From Planctomycetia bacterium (GTDB lineage: Bacteria; Planctomycetota; UBA1135; GCA-002686595): DNA of 33,276 nt. Of the stretch, positions 1 to 7,674 are shown piece after piece. The notes below the pieces were generated by a model. It saw only the letters and a list, made by a program, of their open reading frames with translations, made no database searches and was not told where the DNA came from. The position numbers were made by a program, and so were the translations under genes. Location of the stretch: contig SXKQ01000046.1 of NCBI GenBank assembly GCA_005778045.1, positions 1 through 33,276 on the forward strand. Reading direction: 5' to 3'. The stretch's first letter is position 1. Every line of letters begins with the position of its first letter.

Positions 1-132
1 GCCGAGTTCCTGCTCGACAAGGGGCAGATCGACCGCATCGTGAAACGCGGAGAGATGAAGCAGGTGCTGGCGCGCCTGCTCGACTACACCAAGGGACCGA
101 AGGTCGCGTCCCCCACGCAGGCCAAGGCCTGA
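1..132 (+). CDS. accD: Acetyl-CoA carboxylase carboxyltransferase subunit beta, C-terminal end (partial)
   Basis: The window opens inside this gene; only the last 43 codons and a TGA stop are present. The readable tail begins AEFLLDKGQIDRIVKR and continues with a KQVLARLLDY segment, the usual C-terminus of AccD. In the family this subunit, with AccA, transfers carboxyl from carboxybiotin to acetyl-CoA to make malonyl-CoA for fatty acid synthesis in the cytoplasm. The catalytic core and the zinc finger lie outside the window. The stop is only 16 nt before the start of the thioredoxin-like gene, on the same strand, so the two are probably cotranscribed. The identification rests on a short tail, but the motif is characteristic. 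Confidence 0.85.
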   Translation, partial: AEFLLDKGQIDRIVKRGEMKQVLARLLDYTKGPKVASPTQAKA

Positions 133-148
133 GTTCGAGGAAACGGAC

Positions 149-1195
149 ATGTTCTCCAAGTTCGCTCTGTCCCTGCTCGCCTCCGCGGCGCTGGGCTTTT
201 CGCTCGACGGCGCGGCCGACGTCGCGCGCATTCGTGAGGAGTTCCGCAAGAAGCAGCCCGATGCAGCCGCGCGCAACGATGCGGCGCTGACGGCGGGTTG
301 GCTCGACTCGCTGTGGAAAGCCGCGGCGGACGCCACGGACGAGGATGCACGCTTCGGCGCGCTCCTGCTCGCACAGCAGGTTGCGGACTTCGGCTCGACG
401 GAGTCCTGCAAGGAGTGGCGCGGCAAGGTACGCGAGGAAATCCTCTCGCGCTTTGCTGACGACGCCAAGCGCATGGGCGACCTACTGCGCGTCGCGGGCA
501 CGCCCCAGACCCGTGAGGCGCTGCTCGCGCGCACGAAGAACAGGAGCATTCAGGCCACCTGCCTGTGGGTCGAGGCGTCCGGCTACCTCGCGACCCAGCG
601 GCGAGAGAAGCTCAGCGAGGAGGCGCAGAAGCGGCTCGACGAGCTGATGGTCCTCCTGCGCAACGACTACAAGGACGAGCTCGACAGCAAGGGCCGGCGC
701 CTCGGCGAGGTCGTCGAGGGCAAGCTGCGGCAGATGAACGACCTCGTGGTCGGCAAAGTCGCGCCGGAGATCGAAGGCAAGGATCTCGACGGCGCGCCGT
801 TCAAGCTCTCCGATTACCGCGGCAAGATCGTGGTGCTGGACTTCTGGGGCAACTGGTGAGGCCCCTGCCGGGCCATGTACCCGCACGAGCGGTCGCTCGT
901 GGCACGCCTCAAGGATGAGCCCTTCGCGCTGATCGGGATCAACTCGGATGAGGACCTCGAGAAGCTCAAGCCCACTTTGGCGAAGGAGAACATCAGCTGG
1001 CGCAGCTTCTGGAACGGTGCCAAGGGCACGGCCGGGCCGCTCTCGACGAACTGGGGAGTGAGTTCGTGGCCGACGATCTATGTCCTCGACGATACGGGCA
1101 CGATCCGCTTCATCAACGTCCGCGAGCAGAAGCTCGACGAGGCGGTCGACGCGCTACTCGCCGAGCTCAAGGCGAAGGGCGCGAACGGCAAGTAG
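149..1195 (+). CDS. Exported thioredoxin/TlpA-like protein with in-frame UGA at the active site; probable selenoprotein (UGPC)
   Basis: Read through the UGA at 857-859, this is one 348-residue protein. Residues 1-18 look like a signal peptide. Residues 25-200 form a helical, charged domain I do not recognise. From about 203 there is a redoxin/TlpA-like domain (VGKVAPEIEG, then LDFWGNW), with the UGA at codon 237 followed by GPCRAMYPHE and the cis-proline motif WPT near 307-309. The UGA falls exactly on the N-terminal cysteine of the expected CGPC; Cys240 is the resolving cysteine. Such proteins reduce or exchange disulfides outside the cytoplasm. The start at 149 follows the Shine-Dalgarno-like CGAGGAAA (137-143). 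Reading frame, family motifs and composition continue unbroken on both sides. The alternative, a recent nonsense mutation, is argued against by the downstream hairpin. The natural partner and substrate are unknown. Confidence 0.85.
857..859 (+). other. Candidate selenocysteine codon (in-frame UGA, Sec237)
   Basis: The TGA occurs between FWGNW and GPC, replacing the first Cys of a thioredoxin-type CxxC. Seen directly: the frame stays open for 112 more codons and ends at TAG 1193-1195. Known biology: selenocysteine usually takes exactly this catalytic position in redox selenoproteins. UGA ends accD, asd, dxs, nadK and other genes here, so it is not simply a sense codon in this genome. Confidence 0.8.
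860..902 (+). promoter_or_regulatory. Candidate bacterial SECIS element
   Basis: The apical hairpin pairs 884-890 with 895-901 (CACGAGC with GCTCGTG, 7 bp, perfect) around a GGTC tetraloop at 891-894; C882-G902 can extend it past bulged G883. The loop begins 31 nt after the UGA, inside the 16-37 nt range I recall for bacterial SECIS elements, and opens with G. GGUC is also the loop of the E. coli fdhF SECIS. A smaller hairpin (860-864 with 870-874, GGCCC with GGGCC) sits directly after the UGA and could form the lower part. No SelB or other Sec machinery gene is in this window. Confidence 0.75.
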
Positions 1196-1202
1196 CCAGT
1201 CG

Positions 1203-2294
1203 TCAGGGACCCCGGAAACGCATCACCCAGGAGTCGAAGGCGGCGAGATCCTGCGTGGGTCCGGCGCGCAGGCGATTCCACGCGAGCAGCAGCGGGGAGA
1301 GCGCTCCGCCGACGCGCGAATCCGACCAGTGCGCAAGCTGGGGCACCGGTCGCGTCAGCTGGTAGCCCGCGGTGGCCTCGTGGCGGAAGCCGCGGCGTTC
1401 GAGCTCCGAGCGCGCCTCGTCGGCCGTGAGCGCATTCAGCTCGCGCGCGGGCAAGAGCGGCCGCGTCGAGCGGCGCTGCTGCATGCCGCGCGAACGCGGG
1501 TTGAGGTCGCCGATGACCAGCGTCCCACGCGGTTCGACGCAGCGCGCGAGCCCGTCGAACCAGCGCGCCTGGTCCGGCGAGAAGCTCACCACGCCCGAGG
1601 AGATCACCAGCCCGAAGCGCTCGTCGAAGGGCGGCGACTCGCCAAAGCCGACGCGTCCGACGAGCTGCTGCAGCCCTTGCGCCCGCGCATTCGCCTCGGC
1701 GTGGCGAACCATCTCGGGCGAGGGATCGAAGGCCGCGAGCGGGGCTCCGCCAGCCGCGAGGCTCGCCTCGATGCCGACCCAGCCCGCACCGCAGCCAAAG
1801 TCGAGGATGCGCGCGCCGGGACGCGGCGTCGCGTAGAGGCCCACGTAGCGCCGAATCCAGCGAAAGTGCGCATAGCCGGGCTTGCCGGGCTCGCCGTTCC
1901 AGCCGCCCGCGTTCTGGTCGAACTTGGCGACCGTGGCGCTCGGGCTCAGCACCTCCTCGCGCCGTCGAGCGACCAACAGCGTGCCCGTGCAGGCGAGCGG
2001 CTCTCCGATGCGCGTCGAGCCCTGCAGCGTCTCCCGGCGCACTCCACCCGAGTCGCAGTGGTACAGGGCCACGACGTGCAATGCGGGCCAGAGCTCGTTG
2101 CGAGCGCGCGCCAGCACTTCGCGGGCGGGCGAGCCAGCATGAAACGACAGCGCCCAGCCATCGCGGCCGACGGCCCGCAGGGCCGAGGCCTCTGCGGAGA
2201 GCGTGCTGTCACCGCCCGCCCCCAAGCGCTCCGGCGCGACGCCCAAGTCCGCGAGGACGGGGGCGAACTGAAAAAGGGGCGGCTGCGACGACAT
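1203..2294 (-). CDS. Class I SAM-dependent methyltransferase
   Basis: A 363-residue protein. Residues 160-290 form a Rossmann methyltransferase domain: motif I ILDFGCGAG at 163-171, an acidic residue (D190) in FDPSPEM at the end of strand 2, and a motif near VISSGVVSFSP. The first 120 residues contain no motif I can name. The segment before motif I (NAGGWNGEPGKPGY) resembles the lead-in of small-molecule methyltransferases. The substrate cannot be told from sequence. The gene is convergent with the thioredoxin-like gene (7 nt between stops) and divergent from the FAD dehydrogenase. The ATG at 2294 has no Shine-Dalgarno, but TAGCAT lies 7 nt upstream, suggesting a leaderless transcript. Confidence 0.8.
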   Translation of the reverse strand: MSSQPPLFQFAPVLADLGVAPERLGAGGDSTLSAEASALRAVGRDGWALSFHAGSPAREVLARARNELWPALHVVALYHCDSGGVRRETLQGSTRIGEPLACTGTLLVARRREEVLSPSATVAKFDQNAGGWNGEPGKPGYAHFRWIRRYVGLYATPRPGARILDFGCGAGWVGIEASLAAGGAPLAAFDPSPEMVRHAEANARAQGLQQLVGRVGFGESPPFDERFGLVISSGVVSFSPDQARWFDGLARCVEPRGTLVIGDLNPRSRGMQQRRSTRPLLPARELNALTADEARSELERRGFRHEATAGYQLTRPVPQLAHWSDSRVGGALSPLLLAWNRLRAGPTQDLAAFDSWVMRFRGP

Positions 2295-2301
2295 GCGCGA
2301 G

Positions 2302-2307
2302 ATGCTA
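2302..2307 (-). promoter_or_regulatory. Probable -10 box (TAGCAT), methyltransferase gene
   Basis: On the minus strand TAGCAT is followed by 7 nt and then the ATG at 2294. Transcription would be expected to begin at or within a base or two of the start codon. No convincing -35 is visible. Confidence 0.4.
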
Positions 2308-2343
2308 GCGGCTGGCGGCGCGACGTTCCCGCATGCGCTCTGC

Positions 2344-2349
2344 TACTCT
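2344..2349 (+). promoter_or_regulatory. Possible -10 box (TACTCT), FAD dehydrogenase gene
   Basis: TACTCT preceded by GC, 37 nt before the ATG at 2387. It matches the TAnnCT pattern seen before several genes here. Unlike the leaderless cases, this gene has room for a 5' leader with a strong Shine-Dalgarno. No clear -35 is visible. Confidence 0.3.
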
Positions 2350-2370
2350 CCCGAGGTTGCGTTTTGAGCC

Positions 2371-2377
2371 AAGGAGG
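2371..2377 (+). promoter_or_regulatory. Strong Shine-Dalgarno (AAGGAGG) that decides the start at 2387
   Basis: AAGGAGG sits 9 nt before the ATG at 2387. An upstream in-frame ATG at 2333 would add 18 residues (MRSATLPRLR and so on) that look like non-coding leader and would overlap the probable -10 box, so 2387 is preferred. Confidence 0.7.
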
Positions 2378-2386
2378 CTCCCCGCC

Positions 2387-4027
2387 ATGTCGACCCCCCA
2401 GAGCACCGCCACCTGGCGCGTGATGCAGCTCGAGCTCGGGCTGCACGAGGATGAGAGCCGCCTGCGCGATCTGGCGGCGGAGCAGCTCGGCCTCGACCCC
2501 AATGCCCTGCGCGGCCTGCGCATCGCCCGCAAGGCGCTCGACGCGCGCGTCCGACAGGGCTCGCGGCGCATGAGCTGGATCTACCACGTCGACGTCGTGC
2601 TCGATGGAAAACGCCGCACAACCCGCATGGAGCAGGGCCTGCGCGCAGGGCGGGTTCGGGAAACTCCCCGGGACGGCCAGCTGCGGCTGCCCGCCGTCGC
2701 CGAACAACTCCGCGCGCCCGGCGCGGAGCCGGTCGTGATCGTGGGCGCGGGTCCGGGAGGCCTGTTCGCCGCATGGGCGCTCGCCCGCAACGGCGTGCGC
2801 GCCATCGTGCTCGACCGTGGCCCGAGCGTCGAGGACCGTGGTCGGCATGTCGTGCGCTTCCATCGCACACGCGTGGTGGATCCGGAGCGCAACCTGCTCT
2901 TTGGGGAAGGCGGAGCTGGCACCTATTCCGACGGCAAGATCTACACGCGCGTGGACGATCCGCTCGAGGTGCCGATCCTCGAGGAACTCGTGGTGTGTGG
3001 AGCGCCGCCGGCGATTGTGTACGACAGCCTCGCCCACATCGGAACGGACAAGCTGCACCGCGTCCTGCCGCTGCTGCGTGAGCGCCTGCGCGCGCAGGGC
3101 GTGGAGTTCCGCTTCGAGACGCGCATGGACGAGCTCGTGCTCGCGGGGAAGCGCGTGCGCGCCGTGCGCACAAGCGCCGGCGAGATCGGCTGCTCGGCCG
3201 TGATCTTCGCTCCGGGGCACAGCGCGCGCGACACGTGGAGCGCGCTCGCCGCACAGGGCGTGCCGTTCGAAGCCAAGCCGTTCCAGCTCGGGCTGCGCAT
3301 CGAGCACCCTCAGGAGCTCATCGACGCCGGGCGCTTTGGCGCGCGCGTGCCTGAGCTCGGCGCCGCGAGCTACGGCCTCTTGTGCAAGGCGGGCGATGGC
3401 CTGCCGGCGACCTTTTCGTTCTGCATGTGCCCCGGCGGCCGCATCGTGGCGAGCGTGAACGAGCCCGGGCTGCTGTGCACGAACGGCATGAGCAACTCGC
3501 GCCACTCGTCCCCGTGGGCAACGGCCGCCATCGTGACCACCTTCGGTCCGCGCGAGTTCGGAGACGGTCCTTTCGCGGGCGTCGCGTTCCAGCGCGAGCT
3601 GGAGGCGCGCTTCTTCGCTGCTGGCGGCTCCGACCACACCGCGCCAGCGCAGGGCGCGCGCGACTTTCTCGAAGGCCGCGAGACGGCGCATCCGCGCCAC
3701 TCGACCTATACCTTCGGTACTCGGCCGGGGCGCCTCGACCAACTGCTGCCGCCCCTCGGTCGCGAGGCCATCGCGCGTGCGCTGGTGCACTTCGAGCGCA
3801 ACCTGCGCCACTTCTCAAGCAACGACGGCCAGTTCATCGGCCTCGAGTCCCGCAGCTCGGGGCCCGTGCGGATGCCGCGCGACCCGCTCACGCGTCGCTC
3901 GCTCGGCTTCGAGAATCTCTATCCGGTCGGGGAGGGAGCCGGACACGCGGGCGGCATCATGAGCGCCGCGCTCGACGGCGCGAATTCGGCCCTCGCCTTG
4001 GCGCGAACGGGCGTCGGGATCTGCTGA
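2387..4027 (+). CDS. NAD(P)/FAD-dependent dehydrogenase, COG2509 type
   Basis: A 546-residue protein. Residues 1-105 form the N-terminal domain usual in COG2509 proteins (positively charged, WIYHVDVVL near 64-72). Residues 115-130 carry the FAD-binding fingerprint VVIVGAGPGG, followed by LDRGPSVEDR. Further family signatures are FGEGGAGTYSDGK near 180-192, APGHSARDTW, and the C-terminal flavin motif NLYPVGEGAGHAGGIMSAA. The family is a widespread flavoprotein dehydrogenase whose substrate is still unclear. It is predicted cytoplasmic, with no signal peptide or membrane span. It is followed after 28 nt by panB, which appears to have its own promoter, so a functional link is not established. 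Confidence 0.85.
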   Translation: MSTPQSTATWRVMQLELGLHEDESRLRDLAAEQLGLDPNALRGLRIARKALDARVRQGSRRMSWIYHVDVVLDGKRRTTRMEQGLRAGRVRETPRDGQLRLPAVAEQLRAPGAEPVVIVGAGPGGLFAAWALARNGVRAIVLDRGPSVEDRGRHVVRFHRTRVVDPERNLLFGEGGAGTYSDGKIYTRVDDPLEVPILEELVVCGAPPAIVYDSLAHIGTDKLHRVLPLLRERLRAQGVEFRFETRMDELVLAGKRVRAVRTSAGEIGCSAVIFAPGHSARDTWSALAAQGVPFEAKPFQLGLRIEHPQELIDAGRFGARVPELGAASYGLLCKAGDGLPATFSFCMCPGGRIVASVNEPGLLCTNGMSNSRHSSPWATAAIVTTFGPREFGDGPFAGVAFQRELEARFFAAGGSDHTAPAQGARDFLEGRETAHPRHSTYTFGTRPGRLDQLLPPLGREAIARALVHFERNLRHFSSNDGQFIGLESRSSGPVRMPRDPLTRRSLGFENLYPVGEGAGHAGGIMSAALDGANSALALARTGVGIC

Positions 4028-4040
4028 GCGACGCACCTGC

Positions 4041-4046
4041 TAGACT
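4041..4046 (+). promoter_or_regulatory. Probable -10 box (TAGACT), panB
   Basis: TAGACT ends 9 nt before the panB ATG at 4056, and no Shine-Dalgarno lies between. The spacing predicts a leader of only about 0-3 nt. It lies just after the stop of the upstream FAD dehydrogenase gene. Confidence 0.4.
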
Positions 4047-4055
4047 TCGCGCGCG

Positions 4056-4883
4056 ATGTCGACCGACCCCAAGAACGAGAAGCGTCTGCGCAAGGTGACC
4101 ACGCGCTCCCTGCGCAACATGAAGGAGCAGCGCGAGCCGATCAGCGCGCTGACGGCCTATGACTTCCTGACCGCGCAGCTGCTCGATCATGCGGGGATCG
4201 ACCTGATCCTCGTCGGGGACTCGGCCGGCATGGTGGTGCAGGGACTCGACACGACCGTCGGCGTGACGCTGGAGCAGATGCTCTACCACTGTCAGGTCGT
4301 GAGCCGCGGCGTGGAGCGCGCGCTGGTGGTGGGCGACATGCCCTTCATGAGCTACCAAGTGAACGCCGACGAGGCGCTGCGCAACGCGGGTCGCATGATC
4401 AAGGAAACCGGCGTCGAAGCGGTCAAGATCGAGGGCGGCGAGAAGCTGTGCGAGACGGTGCGCCGCATCGTCGACGTCGGCATCCCCGTGATGGGGCACC
4501 TCGGCTTGACCCCGCAGTCGATCCACAAGTTTGGCACCTATCAGGTGCGCGCCACGGAACAGGTCGAGGCCGAGCAGCTGCGGCGAGACGCGCTCGCGCT
4601 CGAGCAGGCGGGCGCGTTCGCCGTCGTAATCGAGAAGATTCCGGCCGCGCTCGCGACGGAGATCTCGCAGTCGGTCGCGATCCCCGTGATCGGCATTGGC
4701 GCCGGCGTCGGCTGTGACGGCCAGATACTCGTCACCCACGACATGCTCGGGCTCTACAACCGCTTCCACCCGCGCTTCGTACGGCGCTACGCGGAGCTCG
4801 GGCGCGAGATGCTCGGGGCTTTCGAGCACTACCGGCGAGACGTCAAGGACCGGGAGTTTCCCGGCCCCGACGAAAGCTACTAG
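4056..4883 (+). CDS. panB: 3-methyl-2-oxobutanoate hydroxymethyltransferase
   Basis: At 275 residues this is full length for PanB. The enzyme transfers a hydroxymethyl group from 5,10-methylene-tetrahydrofolate to alpha-ketoisovalerate, making ketopantoate, the first committed step of pantothenate and CoA synthesis. Visible motifs: [10 protein letters not shown] (31-40), LVGDSAGMV with metal ligand D55, [10 protein letters not shown] with D94, KIEGG (E126), GHLGLTPQS, the catalytic glutamate in VIEKIP, and [12 protein letters not shown]. The protein is cytoplasmic. No other pan gene is nearby. It is convergent with the S1-domain gene, with 32 nt between stops that include a short GC-rich inverted repeat. 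The start is the only ATG fitting the family N-terminus. Confidence 0.95.
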   Translation: MSTDPKNEKRLRKVTTRSLRNMKEQREPISALTAYDFLTAQLLDHAGIDLILVGDSAGMVVQGLDTTVGVTLEQMLYHCQVVSRGVERALVVGDMPFMSYQVNADEALRNAGRMIKETGVEAVKIEGGEKLCETVRRIVDVGIPVMGHLGLTPQSIHKFGTYQVRATEQVEAEQLRRDALALEQAGAFAVVIEKIPAALATEISQSVAIPVIGIGAGVGCDGQILVTHDMLGLYNRFHPRFVRRYAELGREMLGAFEHYRRDVKDREFPGPDESY

Positions 4884-4915
4884 AGGAGCGAGGTGCGGGC
4901 GCGGCCCCGCGCGGC

Positions 4916-6139
4916 TCAGTTCTTCTTCTGGTCGAGAGCCTTCTTGAACAGGCTCCCGAGGTTGGTCTGCGCCTTGGCGCCGCTCTGGCGGTCGAGCACT
5001 TCCTGGATCACCACGCCCTCGACCGAGTCTTCCGAGCCGATCAGGGCCCCGCGCTCGTCGAAGCGCGAGAGCGAGATACGCTTCTGCTGCGTGTCGACCG
5101 ACTGCACGCGCACGGCGAGCTCGGCGCCGATCTTGAGCAGGTCCTGCGCGCGCCGCACGCGCTCCTTGGAGACCTGACTGACGTGCAGCAGGCCCTCGAT
5201 GCCCGGGAGGAGCTCGATAAAGGCGCCGAAGTCCATCACGCGCACGATCTTGCCCGTGATCACCTGGCCCGGCGCGATGCGCTGCGCCAGCTCGTCCCAC
5301 GGGTCCGCCTCCAGCTGCTTCGAGCCCAGCCCGATACGCTTCCCGCCTTCCTTGATCTCAAGGATCATGGCGCGGACCTGATCGCCGGTCTTGAGCACGT
5401 CCGCCGCGCTCGCGACGCGCTTGCGGGAGATGTTCGACACGTGCAGCAGGCCTTCGACGCCGCCACCGATGTCGACGAACGCACCAAAGGCCTCGACCCG
5501 CGTGACCTTGCCCGTGACGAGCTGGCCCGCGGTGAGCGCGCCCATGAGCTGCTTGCGCGACTCGTCGCGCGCGCTCTCGAGCACCTTGCGGCGCGAGAGC
5601 ACGACGCGGCGCTTGCCGTTGTCGAGCTCGACCACTTCGCACTCGAGGGTCTGACCGATGTAGCGGTGCAGGTCGTCCTCGCGGCCGAGGCCCACCTGCG
5701 AGGCGGGCATGAAGGCCGAGACCGGCCCGATGCGGAGCTCGAGCCCGCCCGTGTTCTGTCCCGAGACGCGCGCCTCCACGCGGGCGCCGAGCGCCAGCTG
5801 GTCCCATGCGGCGAGAACCTTGGCTTCCTTGAGCGACAGCAGGTGGAGGCCATCCTCCATGCCGTGCTTGGTGAACTCGAACGCAGCGCCGACGGCCGGC
5901 AGTTCCTCGAACTCGATCTTCTTGATGACGCCCTGGTCGAGGGGGCCGAGCTCGATGATCACGTCCTCACCGCTGAAGCCCTGCACGATGCCGCGCACCA
6001 TGCCGGCGGCCGCACCACCCTTGCGCGGGGCGCGGCCCTGATCGTCGAGCTCCTGCAGGTTGATGCCATCGAGGGCGGCGTCGACTTCGCGGGACAGGGC
6101 GTCCTTTTCGGACGAGGGGCGTTGGGGGCGTTGGGCCAT
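4916..6139 (-). CDS. S1 RNA-binding domain protein (ribosomal protein S1-like, four domains)
   Basis: A 407-residue protein with four S1 (OB-fold) repeats. The first is degenerate at about 46-115 (GMVRGIVQGFSGEDVIIEL). The second is at about 118-190 (ends RRVVLSRRK). The third, at about 206-275, carries GKVTRVEAFGAFVDIGGGVEGLLHVS. The fourth, at about 290-362, carries GKIVRVMDFGAFIELLPGIEGLLHVS. The N-terminal 40 and C-terminal 40 residues are charged and probably flexible. Family role: binding mRNA and aiding translation initiation on the 30S subunit. Canonical proteobacterial S1 has six domains and about 557 residues, so this could be a short S1 or an accessory S1 protein alongside a true rpsA elsewhere. 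If many mRNAs here are leaderless, a shortened S1 would be of interest. Confidence 0.85.
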   Translation of the reverse strand: MAQRPQRPSSEKDALSREVDAALDGINLQELDDQGRAPRKGGAAAGMVRGIVQGFSGEDVIIELGPLDQGVIKKIEFEELPAVGAAFEFTKHGMEDGLHLLSLKEAKVLAAWDQLALGARVEARVSGQNTGGLELRIGPVSAFMPASQVGLGREDDLHRYIGQTLECEVVELDNGKRRVVLSRRKVLESARDESRKQLMGALTAGQLVTGKVTRVEAFGAFVDIGGGVEGLLHVSNISRKRVASAADVLKTGDQVRAMILEIKEGGKRIGLGSKQLEADPWDELAQRIAPGQVITGKIVRVMDFGAFIELLPGIEGLLHVSQVSKERVRRAQDLLKIGAELAVRVQSVDTQQKRISLSRFDERGALIGSEDSVEGVVIQEVLDRQSGAKAQTNLGSLFKKALDQKKN

Positions 6140-6176
6140 GATCGAGAGGGGTAGGGGGCACGAAATATGCCCGAAG

Positions 6177-6182
6177 AGGATA
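6177..6182 (-). promoter_or_regulatory. Possible -10 box (TATCCT), S1-domain gene
   Basis: On the minus strand TATCCT lies 37 nt before the ATG at 6139. The intervening leader has no clear Shine-Dalgarno. The box is identical to those before osmC, lysS and leuS in this window. Confidence 0.3.
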
Positions 6183-6288
6183 GTCGCCGATGGGTAGGGG
6201 ACCTAGGGGCCGCTGTCGGAAGCGCCGTGAGGGGACACCTTCCGTGCCGATTTTGGTCCGCAGGAATCGGTTGTCGGGCTTTCCGCAC

Positions 6289-7620
6289 TCATTTTTCGAG
6301 GTGCAGGAGCTTGCGCCACTCCTCGGGAGCTTCGGGCAGTTGAGTGCCCTCGATCGAGACGAGCGCCCCGTGGGCTGCCGCCGAGACACGCGGCTCTGGG
6401 TCCGCGAAGGCCTCCACAGGACGCGGAAGCGCCATGAGAGACGCCAACTGCCCGAGGGCGTGGCAAGCGGACTCGCACAGCAGTGGGTCGTTGTCCCGGA
6501 GCATCGCAAGCACGGTCTCGGTCGCTTCGTGCCGCTGCCAAGTCCGCGCACCCACCATCGCGACGGCAGCGAGTCGAGTGGCGCGCGAGCCCAAGACCAG
6601 CTCTTCGAGGCGCTGGGGAGCCTCGAGGTCCCACCATTCGCGCTCGCTGGCGAGCCGAGCGCTCCACGCTTCGAGTCGCAGGCCAAAGTCGAGCCGACTC
6701 AGGCGGCGCAAGGCCCAAGGCGCGCTCTCCGCGAGAGCGGGGTCCTGAGTCGACAGCATGGCCACGAGGGTCGGCGCCGCGGCCGCATCGCCGAGTTCCC
6801 CGAGCGAGCGCGCCGCTGCGAACGCGAGTTCCGTGCGCTCCGTCGCGGGATCGGCACGCAGGGAATCCGCCAGTGCCCGGTTGGCGTGCGCATCGAACGA
6901 GGCGCCGACCCTGCGGGTCTGCGAGATCGTGATCGGGGCGAGCTCGGGAAGCCGGGCCAGCAGGGGGCCGAGGACCGCGATCGCGCACGGCTCTCCCGTG
7001 TCGCCCATCGCGAAGAGAACCGGCCGCAGTCCGTCGGCGCTCGCGCGCTCGAGAGCACGTGCGAGTTCGCGAAAGCCATCGGGGTGGCGCACTGGGATGC
7101 GCGTCGTGGCACTGCGCAGAGCGTCGGATTCGTCCGCAGTGAGCGTCGCAGGACCCGTCTTGGAGTCTGGCGCACCTCCGGCCAGCTCGAGCAGCCGCGG
7201 AAAGTTGTGCGCGACGCCGCGGCTGGAATAGACGTACAGCGCCGCGACGCGGTTGGCTTCCGTGGACTCCGACGCGATGCGGACCTCCATGTTCGCCAGA
7301 ACGACGCGCGGGCTCCAGCGGGAGAGAGCAGCGAGGAGCAGCTCGCGCTGCGGCAGGCTCAGGTTTTGCGGACGCTCACCCTCGGCCGTCGGAGGCAGGC
7401 GGCGATCGCGCGGCAGGTCGAGCAGAGGATCGATGACCTCCGGTCCACCGCGCGCGATGCTCTCCACGACCTGCTCATGGGTCGGGCCATTTTTGCGGCG
7501 GGAGTCGCGCAGTAGAACGCCGGCCTTCGTGCGCAGGACCTCGTCCGCGTCCGGCCGCTCAGCACCTGCCCCGGCAAGGAGCGGTGCCGTGGCGGCGAGG
7601 AAGAACCGGACCGGGAACAC
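6289..7620 (-). CDS. Secreted or periplasmic HEAT-repeat protein
   Basis: A 443-residue protein. The N-terminus (VRFFLAATAPLLAGAGA) looks like a signal peptide. From about 205 onward the chain is made of HEAT-type helical repeats: recurring segments such as AAARSLGELGDAAAAPTLVAML, LAESAPWALRRLSR and LCESACHALGQLASL match the A-x-x-A-L-G-x-L-x-D pattern of PBS-lyase-like HEAT repeats. Such repeats are protein-binding scaffolds; no catalytic motif is visible. The predicted start at 7620 is GTG with no Shine-Dalgarno; a GATAGT box lies 6 nt upstream, so it may be expressed separately. It follows the pilin-like genes by 54 nt on the same strand, so a role in the same surface system is possible but not shown. 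Confidence 0.7.
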   Translation of the reverse strand: MFPVRFFLAATAPLLAGAGAERPDADEVLRTKAGVLLRDSRRKNGPTHEQVVESIARGGPEVIDPLLDLPRDRRLPPTAEGERPQNLSLPQRELLLAALSRWSPRVVLANMEVRIASESTEANRVAALYVYSSRGVAHNFPRLLELAGGAPDSKTGPATLTADESDALRSATTRIPVRHPDGFRELARALERASADGLRPVLFAMGDTGEPCAIAVLGPLLARLPELAPITISQTRRVGASFDAHANRALADSLRADPATERTELAFAAARSLGELGDAAAAPTLVAMLSTQDPALAESAPWALRRLSRLDFGLRLEAWSARLASEREWWDLEAPQRLEELVLGSRATRLAAVAMVGARTWQRHEATETVLAMLRDNDPLLCESACHALGQLASLMALPRPVEAFADPEPRVSAAAHGALVSIEGTQLPEAPEEWRKLLHLEK

Positions 7621-7674
7621 GTCAGGACTATCGAAACGCCGCCGGCGCCGTCTGGAGCTTGTTTCCGGTTCCGG

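Noticed and set aside
857..859. UGA as a reassigned Trp or Gly codon
   Set aside because: UGA ends accD, asd, the amidohydrolase gene, dxs, nadK and others at the expected family C-termini, so it acts as a stop in this genome.
149..859. Thioredoxin-like gene as a nonsense pseudogene
   Set aside because: Only one stop, exactly at the catalytic Cys, with no other decay and a SECIS-like hairpin at the right distance. It remains the main alternative but is less likely.
1946..3811. Long open frame on the minus strand opposite the FAD dehydrogenase
   Set aside because: Its translation is His/Arg/Ala-rich with no motif, and it overlaps two clearly recognised genes. Such frames are common in high-GC DNA.
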